Part shown: positions 1-8,540 of the stretch, piece after piece
Position numbering within the stretch: position 1 is the first letter of the stretch
How the letters are laid out: every line of letters begins with the position of its first letter
Assembly: GCA_902364065.1 (NCBI GenBank)
Contig: CABJCJ010000026.1
Location: 1-37,042 of the forward strand
DNA length: 37,042 nt
Source: Veillonellaceae bacterium SB90
Lineage (GTDB): Bacteria; Bacillota; Negativicutes; Selenomonadales; Selenomonadaceae
Reading direction: 5' to 3'
The notes under the pieces: model-generated
What the model was told of the DNA's origin: nothing
Databases searched by the model: none
Seen by the model: the letters and a program-made list of their open reading frames with translations, nothing else
Translations under genes and position numbers: made by a program

Positions 1-43
1 CAGTTGAACTGGGGGTTTTGTCATGCCTAATCGGCGCACAACA

Positions 44-79
44 AAAGCGGCCGCATGGATCATTCCATACGGCCGCTTT
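44..79. terminator. Hairpin terminator downstream of cstA
   Basis: A near-perfect inverted repeat has arms containing AAAGCGGCCG and CGGCCGCTTT, with an inner ATGG/CCAT stem. Read on the minus strand it is followed by TTTT and lies about 50 bases after the cstA stop, so it probably ends that transcript. The arms are symmetrical, so it could also work from the left on the plus strand. No gene is visible in bases 1-43. Confidence 0.7.
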
Positions 80-125
80 CTATGACTTAAGGGATTTTCA
101 AAACAATAGAAGAATCAGATTTGCA

Positions 126-1802
126 TCAGGCCTCAAGCTCTTCGCTCGCTTTGCCGAAGAGTTCCTTGCCACAATGCTTGACGACGAGGACAGCCAGCGT
201 CATGAGGGCGATGGCGAGCACGAGTTGCAGGCCGTCAACACCGATGAGGAATTTGCCGGCCATGAGCTTCGTGATGCCGCCATAGACGCTCATGACGAGC
301 GCCGTCATCGTGACGATGAACATGAAGGTCATCGGCACGTAGAGCATCCAGCCTTTGCGGTCCGTCATCTTGAGGAAGACAGCCAGGGCTATGAGCACGA
401 GAGCCGACAGCAGCTGGTTGGCAGCGCCAAACAGCGGCCAGATGTTCATGTAACCGGCCAGGCAGAGGCCATACGCGAAGACAAGCGTGATGATTGTCGA
501 GAAATACTTGTTCATGAGGACATTCTGCGTGCTACTGGCCTCAACGCCATCGCTCGGCTTGATCATTTCCTGGAAGGACATGCGGCCGATGCGGGCCACG
601 GAATCAATGGTCGTCATGCCGAGGGCCGAGACGCACATCGTGATGAAGCAAGCAGAGAAGCCTGCTGGCAGACCGAAGATATTCGTGAAGAACGTGCTGA
701 TGCCGCCGGCGAAAATCTGGAACGGAGTACCCTGTGCCATGACGCCGTTCGAAGCGGCAGCGCAGGCAATGGCAAGGGCAACGACGCCGAGCATGCACTC
801 GCAGAGCATCGCTCCATAGCCTACCGGCAGCATATCCGTCTCATTGGCAACAGCCTTCGAGGACGTCCCCGACGAGACAAGGCTGTGGAAACCGGAGACA
901 GCACCGCAGGCAATCGTGATGAAAAGAATCGGGAACAGCGGCTTGCCGTTGACTTCGAAGCCAACGAAGGCCGGCATATTGACGGATGGGTTCGCGGCGA
1001 TGACGCCGATGACGCCGCCGGCCACCATGCCGAGCAGCAGGAACGAGCTCAGATAATCACGCGGTTCCATGAGCAGCCACATCGGCAGGACGGCCGCGAT
1101 GAAGCAATAGCCAAAGACAATGTAGCGCCAAGTCGGCACATCGAAGTAAAGCGGGAACTGCATGCCGACGGCGAACATCGCGACGACGAGCACGACGGCT
1201 ACAAGGAATTTCAAAACGCCGGACGGCTTGACCTTGCTGATGAAGATGCCGAAGCCCATGGCGACGACAATATAGAGCATGGAGATCGTGGCGGCCTGTG
1301 CACCCGGCGTGTTCAGCGTACCGTTGGCACCGAAGCCGTTGAACGTCTTGGCAATGATGTCGGCAAAGGCTGCAATGACGAGCAGCGTGAAGAGCCAGCT
1401 GAACAGCAGGAACAGGCGGCGGCCCGTGCGGCCGACATACTGTTCAATCAGGAGGCCCATCGACTTGCCTTCATTCTTGACCGATGCATAAAGTGCCGTG
1501 AAATCCTGTACGGCGCCAAAGAACGCACCACCAATCAAGATCCAGAGGAATGCCGGCAGCCAGCCGAACATCGCCGCAATGATTGGGCCCGTCACAGGGC
1601 CTGCGCCCGTGATGGATGAGAACTGATGAGCAAATACCGTGAAACGCGAGGCCGGGGAATAATCCTGACCATCATTCTTGCGCACAGCCGGCGTCGGAGC
1701 CTTGGGGTCCACGCCCCAGGTCTTCGCGAGCCAGCGCCCATAAAAGAGATAGGCACCGGCAAACCAGACGAGTGCGATACCGACAAGCATTAATCCTGTC
1801 AT
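126..1802 (-). CDS. cstA: CstA-family carbon starvation protein (peptide/pyruvate transporter)
   Basis: A 558-residue, very hydrophobic inner-membrane protein with many transmembrane segments across its whole length. The N-terminal region has the family signature around residues 60-75 (SSITGAGPVTGP), followed by a WILIGGAFFGAVQDF segment. CstA proteins are known for uptake of peptides or pyruvate when carbon is short; the exact substrate here is not visible. It is shorter than E. coli CstA (about 700 residues) and closer to the short Firmicute forms. The ATG at 1802 is preceded by an AAGGA ribosome site at suitable distance. The gene has its own promoter and a long leader with a terminator-like hairpin (separate entries), which suggests control by attenuation. 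Confidence 0.95.
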   Translation of the reverse strand: MTGLMLVGIALVWFAGAYLFYGRWLAKTWGVDPKAPTPAVRKNDGQDYSPASRFTVFAHQFSSITGAGPVTGPIIAAMFGWLPAFLWILIGGAFFGAVQDFTALYASVKNEGKSMGLLIEQYVGRTGRRLFLLFSWLFTLLVIAAFADIIAKTFNGFGANGTLNTPGAQAATISMLYIVVAMGFGIFISKVKPSGVLKFLVAVVLVVAMFAVGMQFPLYFDVPTWRYIVFGYCFIAAVLPMWLLMEPRDYLSSFLLLGMVAGGVIGVIAANPSVNMPAFVGFEVNGKPLFPILFITIACGAVSGFHSLVSSGTSSKAVANETDMLPVGYGAMLCECMLGVVALAIACAAASNGVMAQGTPFQIFAGGISTFFTNIFGLPAGFSACFITMCVSALGMTTIDSVARIGRMSFQEMIKPSDGVEASSTQNVLMNKYFSTIITLVFAYGLCLAGYMNIWPLFGAANQLLSALVLIALAVFLKMTDRKGWMLYVPMTFMFIVTMTALVMSVYGGITKLMAGKFLIGVDGLQLVLAIALMTLAVLVVKHCGKELFGKASEELEA

Positions 1803-1849
1803 ATGAATCCTTCTTTCTTCCTACTAAAGACCGTTACAGATAGGAATAT

Positions 1850-1893
1850 AAAAAATGAATCCTGTCACGTCGTATGCGCGAACAGGATTCATT
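1850..1893 (-). terminator. Intrinsic terminator in the cstA leader (possible attenuator)
   Basis: The arms AATGAATCCTGT (1854-1865) and ACAGGATTCATT (1882-1893) match perfectly over 12 bp. On the minus strand the hairpin runs into TTTTTTATA. It lies between the cstA promoter (1969-1997) and the cstA start (1802), about 48 nt before the start codon. It may end readthrough from the upstream oxidoreductase gene, but as placed it would also stop most cstA transcripts unless an alternative fold forms. Confidence 0.7.
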
Positions 1894-1968
1894 CGTATTA
1901 TCAGCAGAAACATTTCAGCCGATTATCCCTTTCGCTCCTTTGCGACGGACATCTTATCGATTGAATGT

Positions 1969-1997
1969 ATCTTAGCACTCGATTAAATATATGTCAA
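1969..1997 (-). promoter_or_regulatory. cstA promoter
   Basis: On the minus strand a perfect TTGACA (1992-1997) and TAAGAT (1969-1974) are separated by 17 nt, with a TGC extension before the -10 box. Transcription would start near 1962 and give a leader of about 160 nt. That leader contains a small hairpin (UCGC/GCGA), a second stem (AUCGGC/GCUGAU with inner GAAA/UUUC) and then the terminator at 1850-1893. Confidence 0.75.
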
Positions 1998-2031
1998 CTT
2001 GTAAACCAAAGAAGTAATTTTCAGATGATTT

Positions 2032-3129
2032 TCATTTCCCAGCTTTTGCTGCCTTCTGAGCGGCACGAATCTTTTTCCAGGCCCAAACACAGCGCACGCC
2101 CGGATGCATATTCGGCAGGACAAAGCAGCGGCTGCACGAAAGACAGATGGATTTCTCGCCGCCGGACAGTTCTTTCGTGACAAAATCCGGCTCGGCAATC
2201 AAAGCGCGTCCAAGCGACACGCATTCGATACCTGCGGCCATAACCTTCTCCATATCGGCCAAAGAGCGCACACCACCCACGAGCGAGAGCGGGACCTCCG
2301 GCACCTCCTGCTTGAGGCGCGCCGCTTCCTCGAGATAATAGAGCGTCGCATCATGCGGCAGGTTGATGAAATCGACGCCCGAGAACTCCACGAGCGTGAC
2401 ACCGAGTTCCTGCGCGCGGTGCAGCAGCCAGACCATATCCGCATGATACCCCCTGGCATCCTCGTGCTTCGTGTCGATATTGACTTTGATGAGTACGGGG
2501 AAATCCGGGCCGCATGCCTCATGGATGCCACGAATGATCTCTTCCGTCATGCGGAAGCGGCCTTCTATATCGCCGCCATATTCATCCGTGCGCTGATTGA
2601 ACGTCGGGTCGATGAAACGCGACAAGAGATAAGAATGCGCAGCATGCAGCTGCACACCATCGGCACCGGCCTGCTGTGCGCGGCGGGCAGCGGCGATGAA
2701 GTGCGCCTCGATGTCATGGATTTCCTCTATCGTCAGAGCTCTGGCCGTGCGCTCTTTCTTGAGCGGGCGTGCGACAACATCGGCCAGGTCGTCGTTGTCG
2801 ATGGCGCGCGGGCCGGCATGATTGAGCTGCAGGATAAAGCGCACATCGCGTGCATGCGCTTCTTCTGCGGCACGGCGAAACCGCGGGATGAAGCAGTCAT
2901 CGTAGATATTGAGCTGAGTGCTGTTGGCACGGCCGCGCGGATCGACACAGCAATGCCCCGTAATGATGGTTCCGATGTGATTGTCTTCCAGCGTTTCATA
3001 CATCTCGTATTCCGCTTTGGTCATATAGCCATCCTCGTCAGCGAGGAAACTGTGGACAGCGGAACGGATGATGCGGTTCTTGAGCGCAAGATGCGGCAGC
3101 TCGAGTGGTCTTTCAATCATATTGCTCAT
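2032..3129 (-). CDS. NADH:flavin oxidoreductase, Old Yellow Enzyme family, single-domain
   Basis: A protein of about 365 residues covering the FMN-binding TIM barrel of the OYE family. Recognisable pieces are LPHLALKNRIIRSA at the N terminus, QLNHAG (about residue 100), and GVQLHAAHSYLLSRF followed by NQRTDEYGG. Near the C terminus four cysteines are spaced C-X2-C-X2-C-X11-C, like the iron-sulfur motif of 2,4-dienoyl-CoA reductase/FadH-type enzymes. The protein ends about 20 residues later, so the FAD/NAD(P)H-binding half of those enzymes is missing. Electrons must then come from a partner or directly from a nicotinamide. The ATG at 3129 has AGGAG 8-9 nt upstream; a TTG lies just before it and a second ATG lies at codon 4. 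Substrate unknown. Confidence 0.88.
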   Translation of the reverse strand: MSNMIERPLELPHLALKNRIIRSAVHSFLADEDGYMTKAEYEMYETLEDNHIGTIITGHCCVDPRGRANSTQLNIYDDCFIPRFRRAAEEAHARDVRFILQLNHAGPRAIDNDDLADVVARPLKKERTARALTIEEIHDIEAHFIAAARRAQQAGADGVQLHAAHSYLLSRFIDPTFNQRTDEYGGDIEGRFRMTEEIIRGIHEACGPDFPVLIKVNIDTKHEDARGYHADMVWLLHRAQELGVTLVEFSGVDFINLPHDATLYYLEEAARLKQEVPEVPLSLVGGVRSLADMEKVMAAGIECVSLGRALIAEPDFVTKELSGGEKSICLSCSRCFVLPNMHPGVRCVWAWKKIRAAQKAAKAGK

Positions 3130-3225
3130 CAATCTCTCTCCTAAGTATATATAAATAAAATGAATTCACATATGTATGCATAAAAGCGAAACGCTATGTT
3201 ACAAAAAGAACACATGCCTTAGAAC

Positions 3226-3260
3226 AAAAATAAGTGCCGGGTACATGTCCCAACACTTAT
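3226..3260 (-). terminator. murA terminator
   Basis: On the minus strand the stem ATAAGTG...CACTTAT, extended by GGG/CCC, is followed by TTTTTG. It begins about 20 nt after the murA stop codon. It separates murA from the flavin oxidoreductase gene. Confidence 0.85.
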
Positions 3261-3280
3261 CCTGTCTTCAATCTTGTCTG

Positions 3281-4546
3281 TTATTTATCAACGCGGCAGA
3301 TATCGGCGCCGAGGCCAACGAGCTTCGCGACCAGATTGTCGTAACCGCGGTCAATATGGTGGATGTAGCCGACCTGCGTCTCCCCCTCTGCCACGAGGCC
3401 CGCGAGGACCATCGCCGCACCGGCGCGCAAATCCGTTGCCTTGACCTGGCAGCCATAAAGCTTCTCCACACCTTCCACGATGGACGTGCGGCCATCAATC
3501 TTGATATTCGCACCCATGCGCTTGAGTTCATCGACATGCATGAAGCGGTTCTCGAACACCGTCTCCGTGACGACGCCCGTCCCTTCAGAAATGGCCATCA
3601 TCGCCATGAACTGCGCCTGCATGTCCGTCGGGAAGCCCGGATATGGCATCGTCTTGATATCGACTGACTTCGTGCGATGGTCACAGGTCACGCGGATCCC
3701 GTCCACATGCTCCTCAATCGTCACGCCGGCTTCCTTGAGCTTCGCAATGACCGGCTTCAGATGCTCGCTGATGGCATTCTCGATGTAGACATCACCGCGC
3801 GTCATGGCCGCAGCCACCATATAGGTGCCGGCCTCAATGCGGTCGGGGATAATCGTGTAATCACGGCCTGTCAGCTTCGGCACACCTTCAATCTTGATGA
3901 CATTCGTGCCGGCTCCCCGGATCCTCGCCCCCATGACATTGAGATAATTCGCGAGATCGACAATCTCCGGCTCCTGCGCCGGGTTCTCGAGCACCGTCTG
4001 GCCTTCTGCCATTGAAGCCGCCATGATGATATTCTCAGTCGCCCCGACACTCGGGAAATCGAGATAGATCTTGGCTCCCTTGAGGCCCTCCGGTGCAGCC
4101 GCTTCGATGAAGCCGTGGCCGATCTTGATTTTGGCGCCGAGCGCTTCAAAGCCCTTGAGATGAAGGTCGATGGGACGCGTGCCGATGGCGCAGCCGCCCG
4201 GCAGGGAAATCTTGGCCTGCCCGCAGCGAGCCAGCAGCGGTCCCATGATCAGGAACGATGCGCGCATCTTGCGCACGAGGTCATACGGGGCTTCGCAGCT
4301 GCCGATGACCGTGCTGTCCACGAAGAGCTGATGTTTCTCTTCGTTGAAGTCCGCCCTGACACCGAGCTTCCGCAGCACTTCCGTAATCGTATGCACATCT
4401 TCAAGTGCCGGCACTTCATCGAGCAGGCTTGGCGTATCCTGTCCCAGAAGCGTCGCCGCGATAATCGGCAGCACCGCATTCTTCGCCCCGCTGATCTTGA
4501 CCCGGCCTTCCAGCCGGCGTCCGCCATGTATAACCAACTTTTCCAT
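3281..4546 (-). CDS. murA: UDP-N-acetylglucosamine 1-carboxyvinyltransferase
   Basis: A 421-residue protein, full length for MurA. This cytoplasmic enzyme moves enolpyruvate from PEP to UDP-GlcNAc, the first committed step of peptidoglycan synthesis. Visible signatures are the N-terminal SGAKNAVLP with Lys22-Asn23, and the loop [14 protein letters not shown] with the PEP-reactive Cys119 that is the fosfomycin target in the family. The ATG at 4546 follows a GGAGG-type ribosome site. The gene has its own promoter (4614-4642) and terminator, so it is probably transcribed alone although it follows other envelope genes. Confidence 0.98.
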   Translation of the reverse strand: MEKLVIHGGRRLEGRVKISGAKNAVLPIIAATLLGQDTPSLLDEVPALEDVHTITEVLRKLGVRADFNEEKHQLFVDSTVIGSCEAPYDLVRKMRASFLIMGPLLARCGQAKISLPGGCAIGTRPIDLHLKGFEALGAKIKIGHGFIEAAAPEGLKGAKIYLDFPSVGATENIIMAASMAEGQTVLENPAQEPEIVDLANYLNVMGARIRGAGTNVIKIEGVPKLTGRDYTIIPDRIEAGTYMVAAAMTRGDVYIENAISEHLKPVIAKLKEAGVTIEEHVDGIRVTCDHRTKSVDIKTMPYPGFPTDMQAQFMAMMAISEGTGVVTETVFENRFMHVDELKRMGANIKIDGRTSIVEGVEKLYGCQVKATDLRAGAAMVLAGLVAEGETQVGYIHHIDRGYDNLVAKLVGLGADICRVDK

Positions 4547-4570
4547 TTAAGTCCCTTTTCCTCCTATAGC

Positions 4571-4642
4571 AGCACAGCCTGTACGCCCGCTGTGCGTCAA
4601 AGCATCATTTTTCAGTGTATCATCATATTCGCCTGCTGACAA
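4571..4642 (-). promoter_or_regulatory. murA promoter and leader hairpin
   Basis: On the minus strand TTGTCA (4637-4642) and TACACT (4614-4619) are separated by 17 nt with a TGA extension. The leader then contains a 7-bp hairpin, GCACAGC-N10-GCTGTGC (about 4571-4594), just before the ribosome site. It has no T-run, so it is not a terminator. Whether the hairpin matters is unknown. Confidence 0.7.
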
Positions 4643-4652
4643 TAGGGGGCGG

Positions 4653-6812
4653 TCACTTTCTCTCGACCTGCAGGGATGTATGGATGACATTGTCGATGAT
4701 ATAATTCGTCGAAAACTTCGTCTCACCTGTCTGTTCCGCCTTCTTCTGCACGGAGAAGGAGAACTTCTTGGGCTTGTTCTTCGCCTCTTCTGCTGCGCGT
4801 TTGGCCGCAGCCGTCGCCTCTTTCACGGCCTTGCGCTGGTCTTTTTCCGACAGGATGACGGGCGAAGCACCCGGCGCGATGACGATATCATTGTTGCGGC
4901 CAGCCTGCTTGAGGCTCTGCAGCTTGTCCTTAGTCGTCTGCGTCTTGTCTTCCTGCACGAGCAGGTCAAGCCCCGTCTGCTGCAGGAGCTTGAGCTGGGT
5001 AACCGGCATCACGCCGCCACCGCGCACCTCGAGCGAGAGCAGGCCCTCAGGAGCCGTATCCGGCACGCGGTACGGGATGAGCAGCGTCTCCTTGTCACGG
5101 CGGTACGGCTTGATCGTCGTCGTGAAGCGGACGGTCTCACCGGGGTGGACCACCGTCTTATCCGGCACAGCCGAGAGCAGTGTCGCCGTCTTGCGGCCGC
5201 TCTCCATCGAGATATCCACCTGGACATCAACGATATCCGACTCCTGTTCCGGATTCGAGCAGATGATGTTCATGGCCTGCATGAGCTCGCCCACGGCAAT
5301 CTGGCCGACATCGGCGACATTGTAGAACATGTTGCTGCGCTCAAAACGGCCGCTGCTCGTCGCATTCGTGCGGATCGTGAAATGAACATTGGCCGTGCTG
5401 CCGCCGAGCGTGTCCGACGTCTTGCTCATCGCTGCATAAGCGATGCCGCCCGATAACTCCGGCAGGAAATCCTCATCATAGGCAATACGCGCACCGTACT
5501 CAACATCCCGGTTGAGCCCCGTATCCTTGACATGTACCTTGACGGGCACGACCGACGGGAAGTCCCCGAGACGGCCGGCAATGCCCGTTTCACGGTCCTG
5601 GTTGATGCGGCCGATGATATTGCCGATATTGGCAATCTTCATGCCGTTGCTCTGGCCACTGATCGTACCGACAACCTTGGCATCCGTCATGAAATAGTTG
5701 ACATTGCCGCGATGCAGGAACGGATGGCCGAAAGCCAGGATGTTCTTGCCATCGACAGCCGTTACCGTGCCCGTCGCGCCAACGGCGAAATCACCGTAGA
5801 CGATGGCCACGCCGACGGCACTGCCCGGCTCCAGCGTCGCATTGTAGCGGGTCGTCGGCGTGTCGCCCGAGCCCGGAGCCCCCATCGGCATCAGCGAGAA
5901 CTTCTGGCCGAGCGATACGTTCTTCTGCAAGAAGTCCATGCTTGCCTGGTTGAAGCCCGAGAGGAACAGTACATCCTTCTTCTCACCGACAGCCGGCTGG
6001 CTGGACGAAGCAGTATCCGCTGCCGGCGTGGAACTTTCCTCAGCCTGCGTCCCATTGCTGCCTGCAGCGGGCTCCGAAACTGCGGCGTCCGCAGCCGTTT
6101 CAGCCGGATCTGTCGCCGTTTCCTTCGCCTTATCCTTCTCAGCAGCCGTATCTTCTGCTGCCGTTGCATCTGACGTCTCCGCTGAGCTTTCCTGCTCGCC
6201 CGACGCCTTTTCCTCCGCCGTGCGGGCCTTGATATCTTCACGGGCTTCCTTGATGACATCCATCAGGCGATTCAGGATGACATTATCGCCCTTCGTTTCC
6301 TTCTTGCGCGCCTCTTCCTGCGCCAGCGCCTCCTCGCGGGCCTTGTCGGCCGCGACTTTCTTGAGGTTGATGGTATGGAGATGCGTCTTGTTCTTCGTAT
6401 CCGGCATGCTCCAGAGCGGCGTCATATCCTCAATCGGCGTGATGAAGAACGTATACGGCGTCATGTCCTTGATGCCGGCTGCCACGGCGCCGACCAGACG
6501 GCCATCGATATAGACAGGGCTGCCGCTCATGCCCTGCAGGATGCCGCCGGCCTGCTCGATGACCGGGCCGCGTGCCCGGGCCATGATCATGCGTGAAGAG
6601 CCCTTGCCATTATCCATATTGCCGACGATATCCACGTCAAAGCTGCGGATGATGCCGGAACTGTCTACTACCGTATAGGCCGTGCCGCTCATGCCCTGCT
6701 GCACATCCTGGAACGGCAGGATGGGGTCCATGGCCCGTGCCGGCGCAGCCGCCGACGCGAAAAGGAGCGTCATGGCACCAGCCACAACGAATCGCTTCAT
6801 GAATTTATGCAA
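4653..6812 (-). CDS. SpoIVB-like peptidase S55 domain protein
   Basis: A 719-residue exported protein with a signal peptide (residues 1-27, AAAPARA end). The S55 core is split. The first part carries GMSGSPVYIDG, with the likely nucleophile Ser98. The second carries FGHPFLHRGN with His363. This order matches the S55 proteins of non-sporulating bacteria. In between (about 151-280) lies a charged, Ala/Glu/Asp/Thr-rich low-complexity insert that is probably a disordered linker. The C-terminal part looks beta-rich and ends in a Lys-rich tail. The start at 6812 is a TTG with AGGTGA 6 nt upstream; the in-frame ATG at 6800 is too far from that site. The natural substrate of such proteins is not established. 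Its neighbours (mreB, murA) suggest an envelope role. Confidence 0.8.
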   Translation of the reverse strand: MHKFMKRFVVAGAMTLLFASAAAPARAMDPILPFQDVQQGMSGTAYTVVDSSGIIRSFDVDIVGNMDNGKGSSRMIMARARGPVIEQAGGILQGMSGSPVYIDGRLVGAVAAGIKDMTPYTFFITPIEDMTPLWSMPDTKNKTHLHTINLKKVAADKAREEALAQEEARKKETKGDNVILNRLMDVIKEAREDIKARTAEEKASGEQESSAETSDATAAEDTAAEKDKAKETATDPAETAADAAVSEPAAGSNGTQAEESSTPAADTASSSQPAVGEKKDVLFLSGFNQASMDFLQKNVSLGQKFSLMPMGAPGSGDTPTTRYNATLEPGSAVGVAIVYGDFAVGATGTVTAVDGKNILAFGHPFLHRGNVNYFMTDAKVVGTISGQSNGMKIANIGNIIGRINQDRETGIAGRLGDFPSVVPVKVHVKDTGLNRDVEYGARIAYDEDFLPELSGGIAYAAMSKTSDTLGGSTANVHFTIRTNATSSGRFERSNMFYNVADVGQIAVGELMQAMNIICSNPEQESDIVDVQVDISMESGRKTATLLSAVPDKTVVHPGETVRFTTTIKPYRRDKETLLIPYRVPDTAPEGLLSLEVRGGGVMPVTQLKLLQQTGLDLLVQEDKTQTTKDKLQSLKQAGRNNDIVIAPGASPVILSEKDQRKAVKEATAAAKRAAEEAKNKPKKFSFSVQKKAEQTGETKFSTNYIIDNVIHTSLQVERK

Positions 6813-6856
6813 AAGTATTCACCTCGTAATCAGAAAGATAAACATGATTCCTTTCC

Positions 6857-6862
6857 ATTATA
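6857..6862 (-). promoter_or_regulatory. Candidate -10 box for the S55 protein gene
   Basis: On the minus strand a perfect TATAAT is preceded by TGT (extended -10). The hexamer 17 nt upstream (CGTGCA) is a poor -35 box, so this would be an extended -10 promoter. It lies about 45 nt before the TTG start. Confidence 0.5.
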
Positions 6863-6929
6863 ACACACTCGTCCAGCCTTGCACGTTTTTGCACCGATTT
6901 TCCCGCGTTTCTCATCCGCCTCTCAGACA

Positions 6930-8435
6930 TCAGCGCTTCGGCACGAGCACGAGAGCGTCGCCGACGGCGCGCTCCTGGCCATCAGACGGCGAATTCTGCA
7001 CCTCGCCGTTCACGACGAGATCCGTCGAGCCGCCGCCATCGAGATTGATGGCATCCCGTGCGCCGAACTTCACGAGCAGCTTTGCCCAATCCGTGAGCGT
7101 CAAGCCAACGCTGTGCGACTGGCGGCCATCGACGACAGCCAGCAGGTAGCGGCCATCCTTCGTGACACCGACGGCCGTGCGCGGCGCGCGCCCGACGCGG
7201 ATATCCGAAGGGAACTCCTCCTCGCTCGCCGTCACGTGTATGCGGCCATTCTCCACGAGGCGCGGACCGCAGCCCACGATGGTCACAGCGTCCTGCCAAT
7301 ACGAGCCAAAATCTTCGCTGATCGTCACGGGATCGCCGACCTGGACACCGGCAAAGGCATCGGCCACGGTGCCATGCACGGAAACGACCACGCCGTCCTG
7401 CGGGATGGGCGCATCATTCTGGCGGATATCCGTCACGCGGCCGCCGCGCACGACGTAATCGCGGCCGTATTCATTCGTATCCGTATGCGTGCCGTACGCA
7501 CGGTTGTAGATGATGAGGCTGTCCGCGCCGCGCTCGCAGTCCACGCCGCCGACAGGCTGCGTGACCCCGCCCATCGTGACGCTGCCATCGTAGGAAACCG
7601 TGCCGAAAAGAGGCGTGCCGTCCGCGCGCAGGCCAAAAGCCGAGCGCGTGTAATACGTTGTGCCGACCGTCTGCCCATTGATGCGGGTCACGCCGAGGAT
7701 ATCCCCGGAAGATGCAAAATACGAGGCATTGACGGCAGCTGTGCCGCCCGCGCGCGCCGCGATGCCGCTGACCGTCTCACGGCCGGGCACCTTCCCTTTC
7801 GCAAGCACCAGGCGCAAATCGTATTTGCTGGGATCCGCTTCGATGAGCCAGGCCGAGACTTTGCCGTAATCATCCCAGTAGACGTACGTATGCTTCGTGA
7901 GTCCCGGAGCCACATCCTCGATGTAATCGCCATCGATCGTGCCGGCCTGGCCGGACGTACTCGCGCCAGCCGTGCCTGTGCCAGCCGCAAGCTTCGTCGT
8001 CTGTCCCTTGCGGTCGCTGCCAGTCGGCGTCTTCGTTTGGAATTCCGCCGCACCCGACGGCATGACATCGACGAAGAGGCGCACCGGATTCTTGAGCGTA
8101 TGGAGGTCATACGCAAGGCCAGCCTTGAGGCGCATCGTCACGATCAGGTGGCCGCCCTTGGACGCATACGAAATCGACTCGATGCGGCTGCTCTTGACCG
8201 GCAGCTTCTGCAGCCGCTTGTCCTTCGTGCCGGCAAAATCAAGCGTCAGCGTGCGCCGGTCATCCGACAAAGACTCCTTGTAACTTGGCAGCTCCGACAG
8301 ATCAAAGACCACGCGATCATGCTCGCTGCCACTATGAAAGCGCACCGTCGTCAAATCCGCAGCAAACGCCAGGCTCTGCCACGAAAAAACAGCCGCTGCT
8401 GCCAGCACGGCGGCGCGTTTCAAGAAACGGTTCAT
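6930..8435 (-). CDS. AMIN-like domain + phosphodiester glycosidase (NAGPA) family protein
   Basis: A 501-residue exported protein with a signal peptide (1-25, SLAFA end). Residues about 27-125 resemble an AMIN domain (RVVFDLSELPSY, LTLDFAGT, VRLFVDV). AMIN domains in other envelope proteins bind peptidoglycan. A Gly/Thr-rich linker follows. From about residue 200 the protein matches the phosphodiester glycosidase family (NAGPA/DUF2233), with AAVNASYF, YVVRGGRVTDI, GVTKDGRYLLAVVDGRQ and INLDGGGSTDLVVNG. Members act on sugar-phosphodiester links; the bacterial substrate is mostly unknown, and wall or exopolysaccharide processing is my inference. The ATG at 8435 has AAGGGGG upstream. The 105 nt gap from mreB holds no clear promoter, so co-transcription with mreB is likely. 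Confidence 0.85.
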   Translation of the reverse strand: MNRFLKRAAVLAAAAVFSWQSLAFAADLTTVRFHSGSEHDRVVFDLSELPSYKESLSDDRRTLTLDFAGTKDKRLQKLPVKSSRIESISYASKGGHLIVTMRLKAGLAYDLHTLKNPVRLFVDVMPSGAAEFQTKTPTGSDRKGQTTKLAAGTGTAGASTSGQAGTIDGDYIEDVAPGLTKHTYVYWDDYGKVSAWLIEADPSKYDLRLVLAKGKVPGRETVSGIAARAGGTAAVNASYFASSGDILGVTRINGQTVGTTYYTRSAFGLRADGTPLFGTVSYDGSVTMGGVTQPVGGVDCERGADSLIIYNRAYGTHTDTNEYGRDYVVRGGRVTDIRQNDAPIPQDGVVVSVHGTVADAFAGVQVGDPVTISEDFGSYWQDAVTIVGCGPRLVENGRIHVTASEEEFPSDIRVGRAPRTAVGVTKDGRYLLAVVDGRQSHSVGLTLTDWAKLLVKFGARDAINLDGGGSTDLVVNGEVQNSPSDGQERAVGDALVLVPKR

Positions 8436-8540
8436 GGAATAAGTTCCCCCTTACCAGGACATACCGTCCATCTGCCCCAAAACCATCAAACGGCCCTCCG
8501 GCGGCGGAAGCAAGCTCCCGCCCCGAAAGGCCGCGAAACC
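8436..8540 (-). other. Gap between mreB and the glycosidase gene
   Basis: GC-rich, no open frame of note. A tight hairpin (GGCGGGAGC / GCTTCCGCC, 8503-8522) lies here without a following T-run. I see no good promoter, which fits an mreB-led operon; the hairpin might act as an mRNA-stabilising stem. Confidence 0.4.

Noticed and set aside
1972..1980. TTAGCACTC, half of a CIRCE (HrcA) operator, before cstA
   Set aside because: The second half (GAGTGCTAA after nine bases) is missing, and the bases are explained by the promoter's extended -10 region.
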